A DNA stretch of 11,555 nt, from assembly GCA_031259515.1 (NCBI GenBank), contig JAIRLK010000288.1, forward strand, positions 1 to 11,555, given 5' to 3'. The DNA is from Treponema sp. GTDB taxonomy: Bacteria > Spirochaetota > Spirochaetia > Treponematales > Breznakiellaceae. Positions 1-5,986 of this stretch are shown in pieces; position 1 is the first letter of the stretch, and the number at the start of each line of letters is the position of its first letter. A program made the position numbers and the translations under genes. The notes under the pieces are model-generated. The model was not told the origin of the DNA. It ran no database searches and saw nothing but the letters and a program-made list of their open reading frames with translations.

Positions 1-270
1 TTCGCCATGACCGACGAGGAAAAACAAATCATTGACAAAAAAATAGATCGTTTCAGGAAGAGCGCGGAGCATCTTACCGACCTCATCTTCACTTTCACCA
101 AAGAAGGCGCCGCCATCAAAGCCGAAGCGGTCATCAACTTTAAGGGCGGCCCGCGCGGCCACCTCGACGAACTCGACTACGACCTCAGAACGGCAACCGA
201 CAAACTCGTGGACAAGGTGCAGATCAAGATCACCAAAGAAAAGGAAAAGCACGCCCCCAGGAGGGCCTGA
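1..270 (+). CDS. hpf: Ribosome hibernation promoting factor, short form (5' end outside window)
   Basis: Partial gene: the reading frame is open from base 1, and the first visible Met (base 7) aligns inside the family rather than at its start, so roughly 10 N-terminal residues are probably missing. The HPF/RaiA (YfiA) family binds the 30S subunit of resting ribosomes and blocks mRNA and tRNA sites. What can be seen is the helix with IDKKIDRF, a beta pair ending in INFKGG, and a last helix with TATDKLVDKVQIKITKEKEKH. This resembles the E. coli HPF C-terminal part (AIDGLIDKL followed by a Lys-rich tail). The protein stops right after the Lys-rich helix, so it lacks the extra C-terminal dimerisation domain of long-form HPFs. 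No terminator follows closely. It is separated from the yhf operon by 723 bases and is probably transcribed independently. The family call rests on pattern recognition only. Confidence 0.72.
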   Translation, partial: FAMTDEEKQIIDKKIDRFRKSAEHLTDLIFTFTKEGAAIKAEAVINFKGGPRGHLDELDYDLRTATDKLVDKVQIKITKEKEKHAPRRA

Positions 271-461
271 CCCGTTCTGCGGACAGCAACCGAAGTATCC
301 TTGTCTACAGAGTCTCTTCCATATGAACCGGAGACGTGCATCAGCGCGCGGCCAACAGTTTTGGGGCAGACTCTGTGGACTTTATTATCATAGCCGGGCA
401 GCTTCTATAAGGCAGTATACAGGGGATAGAGAGAGGGCAAATTCATGCGCAAGAACCTTGC

Positions 462-511
462 CGGGGTGTTTTTGGGAATATTTAACCCCTAACTCCGCCA
501 AAAATACCCCG
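462..511. repeat. 14-bp imperfect inverted repeat (potential large hairpin)
   Basis: The left arm CGGGGTGTTTTTGG (462-475) pairs with the right arm CCAAAAATACCCCG (498-511) over all 14 positions, with one G-T wobble, around a 22-base loop. As RNA this is a stable stem with GC ends and an A-U middle. It is not a standard intrinsic terminator, because only a weak, interrupted T-rich stretch follows on either strand. It could be a transcript-end structure for the upstream hpf gene, a structured leader element, or the footprint of a small repeat element. Confidence 0.6.
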
Positions 512-570
512 TCTATTTATCGAAAAACTATGAAAATGCCATATATTTGACATGGAAAGGCATATTTTGC

Positions 571-600
571 TTGACATAACGCGATTATCCGATGTACAAT
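571..600 (+). promoter_or_regulatory. Strong-looking sigma70-type orphan promoter
   Basis: A perfect -35 TTGACA (571-576) and a -10 TACAAT (595-600, 5 of 6 consensus) are separated by 18 bases. A second TTGACA sits at 547-552 but has no -10 partner. The expected start site is near 607, inside the 18-bp palindrome. No intact gene follows within 300 bases, so it drives either a decayed gene, a small RNA, or a long leader into the yhf-type operon. Confidence 0.5.
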
Positions 601-603
601 AAG

Positions 604-621
604 ACTGCCTATATAGGCAGT
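604..621. promoter_or_regulatory. 18-bp perfect palindrome at the expected transcription start (candidate operator)
   Basis: ACTGCCTATATAGGCAGT is its own reverse complement over all 18 bases. It begins 3 bases after the -10 box of the promoter at 571-600, a typical position for a repressor site that blocks initiation. I did not notice a second copy elsewhere in the window. The cognate regulator is unknown: YhfZ of this operon, or a regulator lost with a decayed gene, are both possible. Confidence 0.5.
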
Positions 622-886
622 TGTTCAGAAACTGAAGTTTCTACACAACTCTAGTCTTGAATGGACAAAATCCGTTTACCAGGTGAAGATACGCGGCGAA
701 TGGCATCTAAGCGAAACTACGGCAAAGCTCCGAAAGCTCTTTGAGAAATTAAATATAGACTACCTATTTTAAGCGGAGTTAGGGATCAAGAGGAGGGCAT
801 TTCTTATCAGTTCCAATCCTGTTTATGAATCCCACTGGTTCTCAAGTAAAGAAGACTGTAACCTCATAGCTCATATCCTTCACTAG
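617..886 (+). pseudogene. Possible protein-coding remnant with an internal stop
   Basis: One forward frame reads as protein-like sequence from 617 to a TAA at 770-772, including WTKSVYQVKIRGEWHLSET and a Leu/Lys-rich helix ending in KLNIDYLF. The same frame continues to a TAG at 884-886 (for example FLISSNPVYESHWFSSKE). Only one stop interrupts about 89 codons of AT-rich DNA, and there is no ATG in the first segment and no plausible ribosome binding site at its start. It lies directly after the promoter at 571-600. I cannot name a family. It may be the decayed end of a former gene or simply chance. Confidence 0.25.
619..650 (+). other. Two-part hairpin in the leader of the orphan promoter
   Basis: The outer arms AGTTGT (619-624) and ACAACT (645-650) enclose inner arms AGAAAC (627-632) and GTTTCT (637-642). 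They are separated by a symmetrical 2x2 internal loop and capped by a TGAA tetraloop. The outer stem shares bases with the palindrome at 604-621, so the two structures would compete in RNA. It lies about 12 bases after the expected start site. No T-run follows, so it is not a plain terminator. A 5' stabilising or regulatory stem is one option. Confidence 0.4.
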
Positions 887-924
887 GGATTTTGAATTTT
901 TTTGAAATTTCTTGACGGGCTGCC

Positions 925-953
925 TTGACAAACAGGAATTTAAGATTTAATAT
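925..953 (+). promoter_or_regulatory. Likely promoter of the yhf-type operon
   Basis: A perfect -35 TTGACA (925-930) is followed after 17 bases by TAATAT (948-953, 4 of 6). An alternative -10 is TTTAAT (946-951, 5 of 6) with a 15-base spacer. It lies about 40 bases before the first start codon and is the nearest good promoter to the operon. A weaker TTGACG lies at 912-917. The -10 region falls inside the inverted repeat at 946-973, which suggests control by a repressor. Confidence 0.55.
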
Positions 954-973
954 TTAGAATATTGAATATTAAA
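946..973. promoter_or_regulatory. AATATT-based inverted repeat over the -10 region (candidate operator)
   Basis: TTTAATATT (946-954) and AATATTAAA (965-973) are exact reverse complements. A third AATATT (958-963) lies between them, giving three copies of this self-complementary hexamer at 949, 958 and 965. The copies are not evenly spaced. The element overlaps the -10 box and the expected start site of the operon promoter, which is where a repressor would act. YhfZ, the GntR-like protein encoded in the operon, is the obvious candidate, but this is inference. Confidence 0.45.
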
Positions 974-993
974 AAGACGAGGGGAAGAATACT

Positions 994-1356
994 ATGGATT
1001 TGAATGGACGCCTGGACATTCTGCTTTCAAGCAGAACCATATCCCCCGAAGTTGATGCGACGGTTCGTCGGGTAATAGAGCGGATGGCTGATCCTTGGGG
1101 GCTCACCCTTACCGAGGAGAATGGCAGCCGCTTGGTAACTCACCTTGCCATGGCCCTGATGCGGATATCCCGGGGAGAAATTGTGGAGTCTATGGACCGT
1201 GAATCTCTGGAAGAATTTAAAGCATCTGTCAGTTTTCCTCAAGCGATGGTAATTGCCAGCGATATTATTTCTTTTGCCAAACTCACGATTCCGGAATCCG
1301 AACGGGAATACCTGGATGCGAATATCTGCCTTATACTGGAGGCAGAGGACAAATGA
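994..1356 (+). CDS. yhfY: Stand-alone PRD-domain protein, YhfY-like
   Basis: A 120-residue all-helical protein, the length I recall for E. coli YhfY. PRD domains are normally found in antiterminators and activators, where His residues are phosphorylated by HPr or Enzyme IIB. This protein is a single PRD with no DNA- or RNA-binding domain. The first conserved PRD histidine is visible at H50 in RLVTHLAMALMR. The helix that usually carries the second (E..YL..H) reads EREYLDANICLIL, with N110 where His is expected. The start ATG has GAGGGG at 979-984, nine bases upstream. It is the first gene of the operon and ends in an ATGA overlap with the amidase gene. With HPr and Enzyme I encoded at the operon's end, phosphorylation at H50 is plausible. 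What it would control without an output domain is unknown; it may act through YhfZ or an enzyme. Confidence 0.8.
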   Translation: MDLNGRLDILLSSRTISPEVDATVRRVIERMADPWGLTLTEENGSRLVTHLAMALMRISRGEIVESMDRESLEEFKASVSFPQAMVIASDIISFAKLTIPESEREYLDANICLILEAEDK

Positions 1357-2534
1357 AGGAGCCTTCCGCTTATCGGTGTATGCTGGCAAGACAGGAGATC
1401 GGCAGATCCGTGGTTGCCCTTCGAGATGTAAAAGATCAGATCGAAGGGGCCCTTCCGTTCGGGGTCAAGAATACTCGTTCTATACCTGACACCATGATTA
1501 CCCGGCTTGAGGATTCCCTCTTGTATGTATGGCTCACCTTGGACAAGATGTCCGACAAGGGCCGGAGCATTGATACGGACATCCACAATCCCATCACCTA
1601 TCGCCTGATGACCGGTTCGACCTCGGGGGGGCCGGTAAACATCCTGAAAGGTATTATCGAACTTGCTTTGGGAACCGACGGAGGGGGCTCGGTACTGGGG
1701 CCTGCGGCGGCTACAAACCTTGTGGGGCTTATCGGCGCCGGGGTAGACGCTTGCCGGGTGGATGCCCCTTCTGTTTCTACCGACGATTTGAATTTTGTGC
1801 CTTCCATCGGCGCTGTCGGTAAATCTGTGGGACAGACTGCGGCGTTCCTTTCTATGGCTTGCGGGATCGATCTCAAGGCCGAGGAGGACCTGCCCGCTCG
1901 AATAAAAATCGCCCTCCCCCGGCGGGGAGACATCCTGCTTCCCGACGGCGCGGATATGCGGTCAAAACTTGACCCTTTCATAGACCGTCTTAGGAAGAAA
2001 TTTCAGGGCTTTCCCTTTTTGAACTTTGAATTGCAGGATTATGACGTTTCGGGCGCAGGTGAACGGATCGCTGCCATACAGATCCTCACACAAGCGTTTG
2101 ATGCGGGGTTTGACCTCCTCGTAAGCGTCGAAGGTCCCGTGGATCTGTACGGCTACGATGAGACGATACTCCGTTCTTTTGGGGGGGGCGCCGGAACGCT
2201 CCTCACGGGCAATGGCGGTAAGTATTTTATCAAAGCGGCAAATATGGCCGGATCCTCGGCGGTTGCGGTCCCGACTAATGAGGCCGCCACTACGATTCTG
2301 GTGTGCGGAAAGCCCGGGCTTGAAGGCGCTCGGGCCGCAGTAGCCATGGCCGGGGCCCTCGAATCAGTCATTAAACCGGCGCCTCTTTTTAAGCGTTATT
2401 TTCTGGATCAGAAAAAGAAAAATGATTTTCGGGCCGGAGCCCGCAAGGAGGAACTTAATGATAAGGATTGTGATTGGCGGACAGGTCGAACGGGACACTA
2501 TCGCAAAACTGGTAAAAGAACTGGGAGGAGATAA
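1353..2534 (+). CDS. Amidase-signature family hydrolase, compact form
   Basis: This resembles amidase-signature enzymes (amidases, GatA, FAAH), which hydrolyse C-N bonds with a Ser-cisSer-Lys triad. The candidate triad is K39 (LPFGVKNT), S89 (GSTSGG) and S113 (GTDGGGSVLGPAAATNLVGL). The S89-S113 distance of 24 equals that of S217-S241 in FAAH. Residues 100-130 match the family's GTDxGGSxxxPA signature well. The protein is short: about 360 meaningful residues against a usual 450 to 520. The stretch between Lys and cis-Ser is only 50 residues, so the usual GKTNMxEF part is cut down. The start overlaps the yhfY stop (ATGA), with GGAGG at 1338-1342. The C-terminus after about residue 357 is Arg/Lys/Gly-rich and overlaps yhfU by 77 bases; it may be read-through rather than domain. 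The E. coli yhf operon has no such gene. A role in cleaving an amide in the pathway substrate is inference. Confidence 0.78.
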   Translation: MKEPSAYRCMLARQEIGRSVVALRDVKDQIEGALPFGVKNTRSIPDTMITRLEDSLLYVWLTLDKMSDKGRSIDTDIHNPITYRLMTGSTSGGPVNILKGIIELALGTDGGGSVLGPAAATNLVGLIGAGVDACRVDAPSVSTDDLNFVPSIGAVGKSVGQTAAFLSMACGIDLKAEEDLPARIKIALPRRGDILLPDGADMRSKLDPFIDRLRKKFQGFPFLNFELQDYDVSGAGERIAAIQILTQAFDAGFDLLVSVEGPVDLYGYDETILRSFGGGAGTLLTGNGGKYFIKAANMAGSSAVAVPTNEAATTILVCGKPGLEGARAAVAMAGALESVIKPAPLFKRYFLDQKKKNDFRAGARKEELNDKDCDWRTGRTGHYRKTGKRTGRR

Positions 2535-2817
2535 GGTCGAAGTTTCTATAAAAAACGATATTGACGCAGCCATGGCTGTAAAAACCAAAACCGCGGATTA
2601 TTATCTGGGAGCTTGTGAAACCGGCGGCGGCGGCGCATTGGCTATGGCTATTGCCCTTTTGGGCATGGATGCCTGTGCGACATTGTCAATGCCGGGTAAT
2701 ATACGCAGTGACCGTGATATCCGTAGCGAGGTAAGCAGCGGCAAAAGAGCGTTTGGCTTTACCGCTCAGCATAAGAATCAAGTAGTGCCCGTCATAATTG
2801 ACGAACTCTTGAAATAA
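2458..2817 (+). CDS. yhfU: DUF2620 family protein, YhfU-like
   Basis: A 119-residue soluble protein, close to the length of E. coli YhfU, and one of the conserved yhf operon proteins of unknown function. It starts with a hydrophobic strand (MIRIVIGGQ) and has a helix ending in KLVKELGGDKVEV. A glycine-rich central turn follows (GACETGGGGALAMAIALLG, residues 51-69), then a strand and loop with ATLSMPGN and a C-terminal helix (VVPVIIDELLK). The Gly-rich segment could bind a ligand or phosphate; this is inference. I chose the ATG at 2458 over an in-frame ATG at 2422 because AAGGAGG (2445-2451) lies six bases before it and the protein then begins at the first strand. The gene overlaps the amidase reading frame by 77 bases and is followed 20 bases later by yhfT. 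Close pairing with the membrane protein YhfT suggests a partner role. Confidence 0.82.
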   Translation: MIRIVIGGQVERDTIAKLVKELGGDKVEVSIKNDIDAAMAVKTKTADYYLGACETGGGGALAMAIALLGMDACATLSMPGNIRSDRDIRSEVSSGKRAFGFTAQHKNQVVPVIIDELLK

Positions 2818-2837
2818 ATTTTAAGGGGTGTTTTAAA

Positions 2838-4142
2838 ATGTCAGCGTTACAACTGATTCTTGCCGCCAGTCTTGGCGGTCTGGCTGCCGTTCTGGCAAAT
2901 CGCGGGGTGGCAGTGTTTAACGATGCGCTCAGGCCCATCATGCCTGAGTACATGGAAGGCCGGATGGATAAGAAATCCCTGGCCGCCACCAGTTTTGCCC
3001 TGTGTTTTGGCTTGGTTATCGGATTCGGCATTCCCTTCTCTTTGACCACTAAGACGATGCTGTTGGTACACAGTATCCTCTTGGGAACCGATGTCATCGG
3101 GACATGGAGTCCCAGGTCAAAAACCGGCATTATTGTCTCGGCTGTTATAGGAGCGCTTTACGGCATCGGCCTGGTGATTGGGCTCCAGGCCGTAGTAGAT
3201 CTCTTTAAACTTTTTCCGGTGGACTTCCTTTCCAATTTGGGCAAGGTCGGGGATCCCATCGTGGCGGCCTTTGCGGTGTTCCCCGCTGTCGTGGTGGCCT
3301 ATCAATACGGCATGGTCAAAGGCGGCATCACGCTTGGCATTACCCTGGTAGTTATGCAGATTATCAGGGTCTACGGCAGGATCCCTATACAAGATGCCAC
3401 CATTGCCCTGAGCGCCGAAGGCATGGGGCTTCTGGTCGGTATGATCATCCTTATCGGTTTGGCGATAATCCAAAAACCCGAAGAAAAGACCGATTCCACC
3501 GCTCAGGTGGCGGCGCTGTTCTCGGATCGAATCCAGAGAATACAAAAAAATATCATCATTCTGGCAGTCATGGGCGGCCTCGTAGCGGCCTCAACCAGCG
3601 CCGGTATTCTTGCCGGGGATCCCGTGTCCCTTCAGCTCCTTGCGGAAGGCAAAAGATTTGAAGCCGCCATAGCGGCATTTGCCCGTGGTATAGGCTTTAT
3701 TCCTCTGGTAGCCACTACAGCCATTGCTACCGGCGTCTACGGTCCTGTAGGCCTGACCTTCGTTTTTACTGTGGGCATCCTCATTGGGAATCCCTTCCTC
3801 GCGTTCCTGGCAGGCGCCGTAACTATTGCCCTTGAAGTCCTCCTCATTACGATTATCGCCAAAGGCCTTGATCGTTTCCCCGGCATCAGGGACTGCGGAA
3901 ACCAGATCCGTACCGTCATGAGCCGGGTACTGGAAGTAAGCCTGCTGGTGGGCGCCATGATCGCCGCCAATGCCATGGCCCCAGTGATCGGGTTTCTCTT
4001 TGTCACCGGCATCTATTTGATTAATCTGAAAGCCAAGAAACCGCTGGTGAATATGGCAGTAGGCCCTGTGTCCGTCATTTTTCTCGGTATCCTGCTTAAC
4101 ATACTTCATATCCTTCAACTCTTCCCTATAGCAGCAAAATAA
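2838..4142 (+). CDS. yhfT: Polytopic inner-membrane protein, YhfT-like (likely transporter)
   Basis: A 434-residue, very hydrophobic protein, the same length as I recall for E. coli YhfT. I count roughly 10 to 12 membrane segments, for example near residues 4-22, 52-70, 97-120, 140-160, 162-180, 194-212, 238-260, 278-300, 303-340, 364-396 and 405-430. The first loop carries a charged stretch (MPEYMEGRMDKKSLAATS), and a longer charged loop (residues 212-237) separates two halves. It has Gly- and Ala-rich helices typical of permeases and no ATP-binding motif, so a secondary carrier or channel is more likely than an ABC component. No PTS Enzyme IIC or IIB motifs are visible. An AAGGGG element at 2823-2828 precedes the ATG by nine bases. 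It probably brings the pathway substrate into the cell; the substrate is unknown. Confidence 0.82.
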   Translation: MSALQLILAASLGGLAAVLANRGVAVFNDALRPIMPEYMEGRMDKKSLAATSFALCFGLVIGFGIPFSLTTKTMLLVHSILLGTDVIGTWSPRSKTGIIVSAVIGALYGIGLVIGLQAVVDLFKLFPVDFLSNLGKVGDPIVAAFAVFPAVVVAYQYGMVKGGITLGITLVVMQIIRVYGRIPIQDATIALSAEGMGLLVGMIILIGLAIIQKPEEKTDSTAQVAALFSDRIQRIQKNIIILAVMGGLVAASTSAGILAGDPVSLQLLAEGKRFEAAIAAFARGIGFIPLVATTAIATGVYGPVGLTFVFTVGILIGNPFLAFLAGAVTIALEVLLITIIAKGLDRFPGIRDCGNQIRTVMSRVLEVSLLVGAMIAANAMAPVIGFLFVTGIYLINLKAKKPLVNMAVGPVSVIFLGILLNILHILQLFPIAAK

Positions 4143-4152
4143 TGCACGGAAA

Positions 4153-4197
4153 ATGATGGAGGGGCGTATTGTTCAATTGCGGCAGAGGAAAAGGTGA
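4153..4197 (+). other. Possible 14-codon leader frame ending on the yhfZ start (GTGA)
   Basis: Two adjacent ATGs (4153 and 4156) open a 14-codon frame, MMEGRIVQLRQRKR. Its TGA stop (4195-4197) overlaps the GTG start of yhfZ in a GTGA junction. Such junctions often allow termination-reinitiation coupling. There is no good Shine-Dalgarno sequence for the small frame itself, and its basic composition is not distinctive, so it may be chance. Confidence 0.2.
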
Positions 4198-5111
4198 AAA
4201 TTAAAGAAGAATTGTTAAACAAAAACGGCTTGGCGGTAATGAAGATGGCGAACGAACTCAGCGGCTTTAGACCGGGGGATCGTTTTCCAAGGGTTTCTCT
4301 TTTGGCGGAACGCAACAATCTTTCGGTGGGTACCACCCAATACGCTTTGACCTATCTCAAGGAAAAACGGGTGGTATTCCTGGTTTCACGGGGGCATCTG
4401 GGGACGTTTGTCAAAGCGGTAGATTATGAACGGCTTCGGGAATACGCCGGTACTGCCGATAAGGCCTGCGTAATGCCCCTGCCCTATTCTCTGCGCTATG
4501 AAGGGTTGGCTTCGGCGTTCAGTACCCTGGGAAACAGGAGGGATAAATTTTACGTAAGCTTTATGAACGGGTCAGGGCGGCGGGTACAGGCGCTGTTGAA
4601 GGGCCGGTATGACTGTGCGCTCCTTTCAAAAGCCGCCGCCGATGCGTTCATTCAAGAAGGATTTCCGCTGGAAATTGCCCTGAGTTACGGTCCCGGGTCA
4701 TTCCTCGAAGCCCATGTACTGGTATACCGGACGAAGGGTATCCAGGATATTCGTACATTAGGACTTGATCCTGAATCCCGGGATCAAGTGATCCTTTCAA
4801 AACAATTTGTGGAAAAGCGGCCCAATATCAAACTGGTATCCATCTCCTATGCCCGAATCATTAATCATCTTCATTCGGGGAATGTGGATGCCAGCTTTTG
4901 GAATATGGATTACTTCAAAGAACATCATTCTTTTCTGCGCTATGAACCCCTGAATGTATCGGCAGACCGCGAAGGCATGTCGGAAGCGGTATTGGTAGTG
5001 CGGTTGGGAGATGCGGCTACCGCCGACTATATTATCCGCCGTTTTCCTCAAGAAAAGGTTCTGGAATCCCAGAGAGAGATACTTTCGGGGGAACGGATCC
5101 CCGAATATTAG
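4194..5111 (+). CDS. yhfZ: GntR-like transcriptional regulator, YhfZ-like
   Basis: A 305-residue protein, similar in length to E. coli YhfZ (about 300). Residues 1-75 form a winged-helix domain with a GntR-like pattern: FPRVSLLAERNNLSVGTTQ for the helix-turn-helix, then SRGHLGTFV for the wing. Residues from about 95 onward (PLPYSLRYEGLASAF) look like a periplasmic-binding-protein-type sensor, with strands such as YDCALLSKAAADAF and NVDASFWNMDYF. It probably binds a pathway metabolite and DNA. The start is GTG, because the frame back to the yhfT stop has no ATG, GTG or TTG; GAGG at 4185-4188 lies five bases upstream. In E. coli yhfZ is the first gene of the operon, but here it sits in the middle, so it would be co-expressed with its targets. 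A candidate binding site is the AATATT repeat at 946-973. Whether it represses or activates is not visible. Confidence 0.82.
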   Translation: MKIKEELLNKNGLAVMKMANELSGFRPGDRFPRVSLLAERNNLSVGTTQYALTYLKEKRVVFLVSRGHLGTFVKAVDYERLREYAGTADKACVMPLPYSLRYEGLASAFSTLGNRRDKFYVSFMNGSGRRVQALLKGRYDCALLSKAAADAFIQEGFPLEIALSYGPGSFLEAHVLVYRTKGIQDIRTLGLDPESRDQVILSKQFVEKRPNIKLVSISYARIINHLHSGNVDASFWNMDYFKEHHSFLRYEPLNVSADREGMSEAVLVVRLGDAATADYIIRRFPQEKVLESQREILSGERIPEY

Positions 5112-5121
5112 GAATTGAATT

Positions 5122-5982
5122 ATGACCTATATGCATGAACACCTGCGGGTGGATCTTTCAAAGGAAAAGGGCGACAGGGACTGCCTTTTAGACGATTTTG
5201 ACGCAATTGGGCAGGAATTGATTGGCCTTGCGAAGCGCGGTCTGCGGCGTATCGTGGATGTAAGCTGCCGCGGCATGGGCAGGGATTACGATTATCTGGA
5301 ACGGATGGAGAGGTTTACGGGCCTTACCATTCTGATCTCCACCGGCTTTTATAAAGAGCCGTTCTTGCCCAAGGAAGCCCTAGAAGCTGATGAAAAGACC
5401 CTGACGGCCCTTTTTATCTCGGACATCCGGAACGGCTGTGAAAGCTCCAACCGGAGGGCCGCCCTTATCGGTGAGATAGGGACAAGCCTCGGCGTAATGA
5501 CCCCCGCCGAAGCAAAAATATTCCGTGCCGCTGCGGGAGCCTGCCGGGAGACCGGGGTTCCCCTTTCTACCCATACCACCTTAGGAACCTTGGGCTTCGA
5601 GCAGGTCCGTTTCCTGAAGCAGCTTGGGGTTGATCCCTCCCGGATTATCATCGGCCACCTTGATTTGGCAGACGATTTGGATCTTATTTTTCGGGTGCTG
5701 GACGAGGGCGCCTATGTCGAATTCGATACCATCGGTAAAATTACCTATTTAAGCGATGAAAAACGGGCTGCTTTTATACAAGCCTGCTGTAACAAAGGCT
5801 ATTCACGGCAGATGCTGTTATCCATGGATATTACCAGACTCAGCCATTTGGCGGTAAACGGCGGTCCCGGCTATGCGTATTTGGTCGATTCATTTCTGCC
5901 CCGCCTGCGCGTCTTGGGGGTGTCCGAGGAAGCGATTAGCGATATGCTGGAACGCAATCCTGATGTGCTGCTTGGAGTCTAG
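5122..5982 (+). CDS. php: Phosphotriesterase homology protein (binuclear metal hydrolase)
   Basis: A 286-residue TIM-barrel amidohydrolase of the phosphotriesterase family, near the 292 residues of E. coli Php. All metal ligands are visible: H5 and H7 (MHEHL), E118 (LIGEIGTS), H151 (STHTTLG), H179 (IIGHLDLADD) and D236 (LLSMDITR). Each lies exactly seven residues before its counterpart in E. coli Php as I recall them (H12, H14, E125, H158, H186, D243), so there is no gap between them. A Glu bridges the metals instead of the carboxylated Lys of true phosphotriesterase, which is the Php subgroup trait. Family members include lactonases and esterases; the natural substrate of Php is not established. 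The ATG lies ten bases after the yhfZ stop, with an AGGA just upstream. The short N-terminus before HxH is normal for a start here. The next gene, yhfS, follows after four bases. Confidence 0.9.
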   Translation: MTYMHEHLRVDLSKEKGDRDCLLDDFDAIGQELIGLAKRGLRRIVDVSCRGMGRDYDYLERMERFTGLTILISTGFYKEPFLPKEALEADEKTLTALFISDIRNGCESSNRRAALIGEIGTSLGVMTPAEAKIFRAAAGACRETGVPLSTHTTLGTLGFEQVRFLKQLGVDPSRIIIGHLDLADDLDLIFRVLDEGAYVEFDTIGKITYLSDEKRAAFIQACCNKGYSRQMLLSMDITRLSHLAVNGGPGYAYLVDSFLPRLRVLGVSEEAISDMLERNPDVLLGV

Positions 5983-5986
5983 GCGT

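Larger units (their letters stand above)
271..993. other. 723-base intergenic region with regulatory structures and decayed sequence
   Basis: No convincing intact gene lies here. The open frame at 323-550 is Arg/Ser/Thr-rich, has no family resemblance and no good ribosome binding site. From about 530 onward the DNA is clearly AT-richer than the flanking genes. Contents from left to right: a 14-bp imperfect inverted repeat (462-511), an orphan promoter (571-600), an 18-bp palindrome (604-621), a hairpin (619-650), a possible gene remnant (617-886), and the likely operon promoter with its operator (925-973). I see no tRNA, CRISPR array or insertion sequence. Confidence 0.7.

Noticed and set aside
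307..376. 9-bp inverted repeat, ACAGAGTCT (307-315) and AGACTCTGT (368-376)
   Set aside because: The arms are exact but 52 bases apart, with no repeat in the context and no terminator features. Could be chance; not called as a feature.
323..550. 75-residue open frame after hpf
   Set aside because: Arg/Ser/Thr-rich composition, no family resemblance, no good ribosome binding site, and its end runs over the inverted repeat at 462-511.
554..570. Possible sigma54 promoter (GG...TTTTGC before the orphan promoter)
   Set aside because: The GG to GC spacing is 8 or 13 bases rather than the required 10.
2411..2423. Programmed -1 frameshift site in the amidase A-rich run
   Set aside because: The run is GAAAAAG, not the classic A AAA AAG heptamer, so the P-site tRNA would re-pair poorly. 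Kept only as an overlap anomaly.
3591..4118. Long antisense open frame within yhfT
   Set aside because: Shadow of the yhfT coding sequence; polar, low-complexity translation with no recognisable domain.
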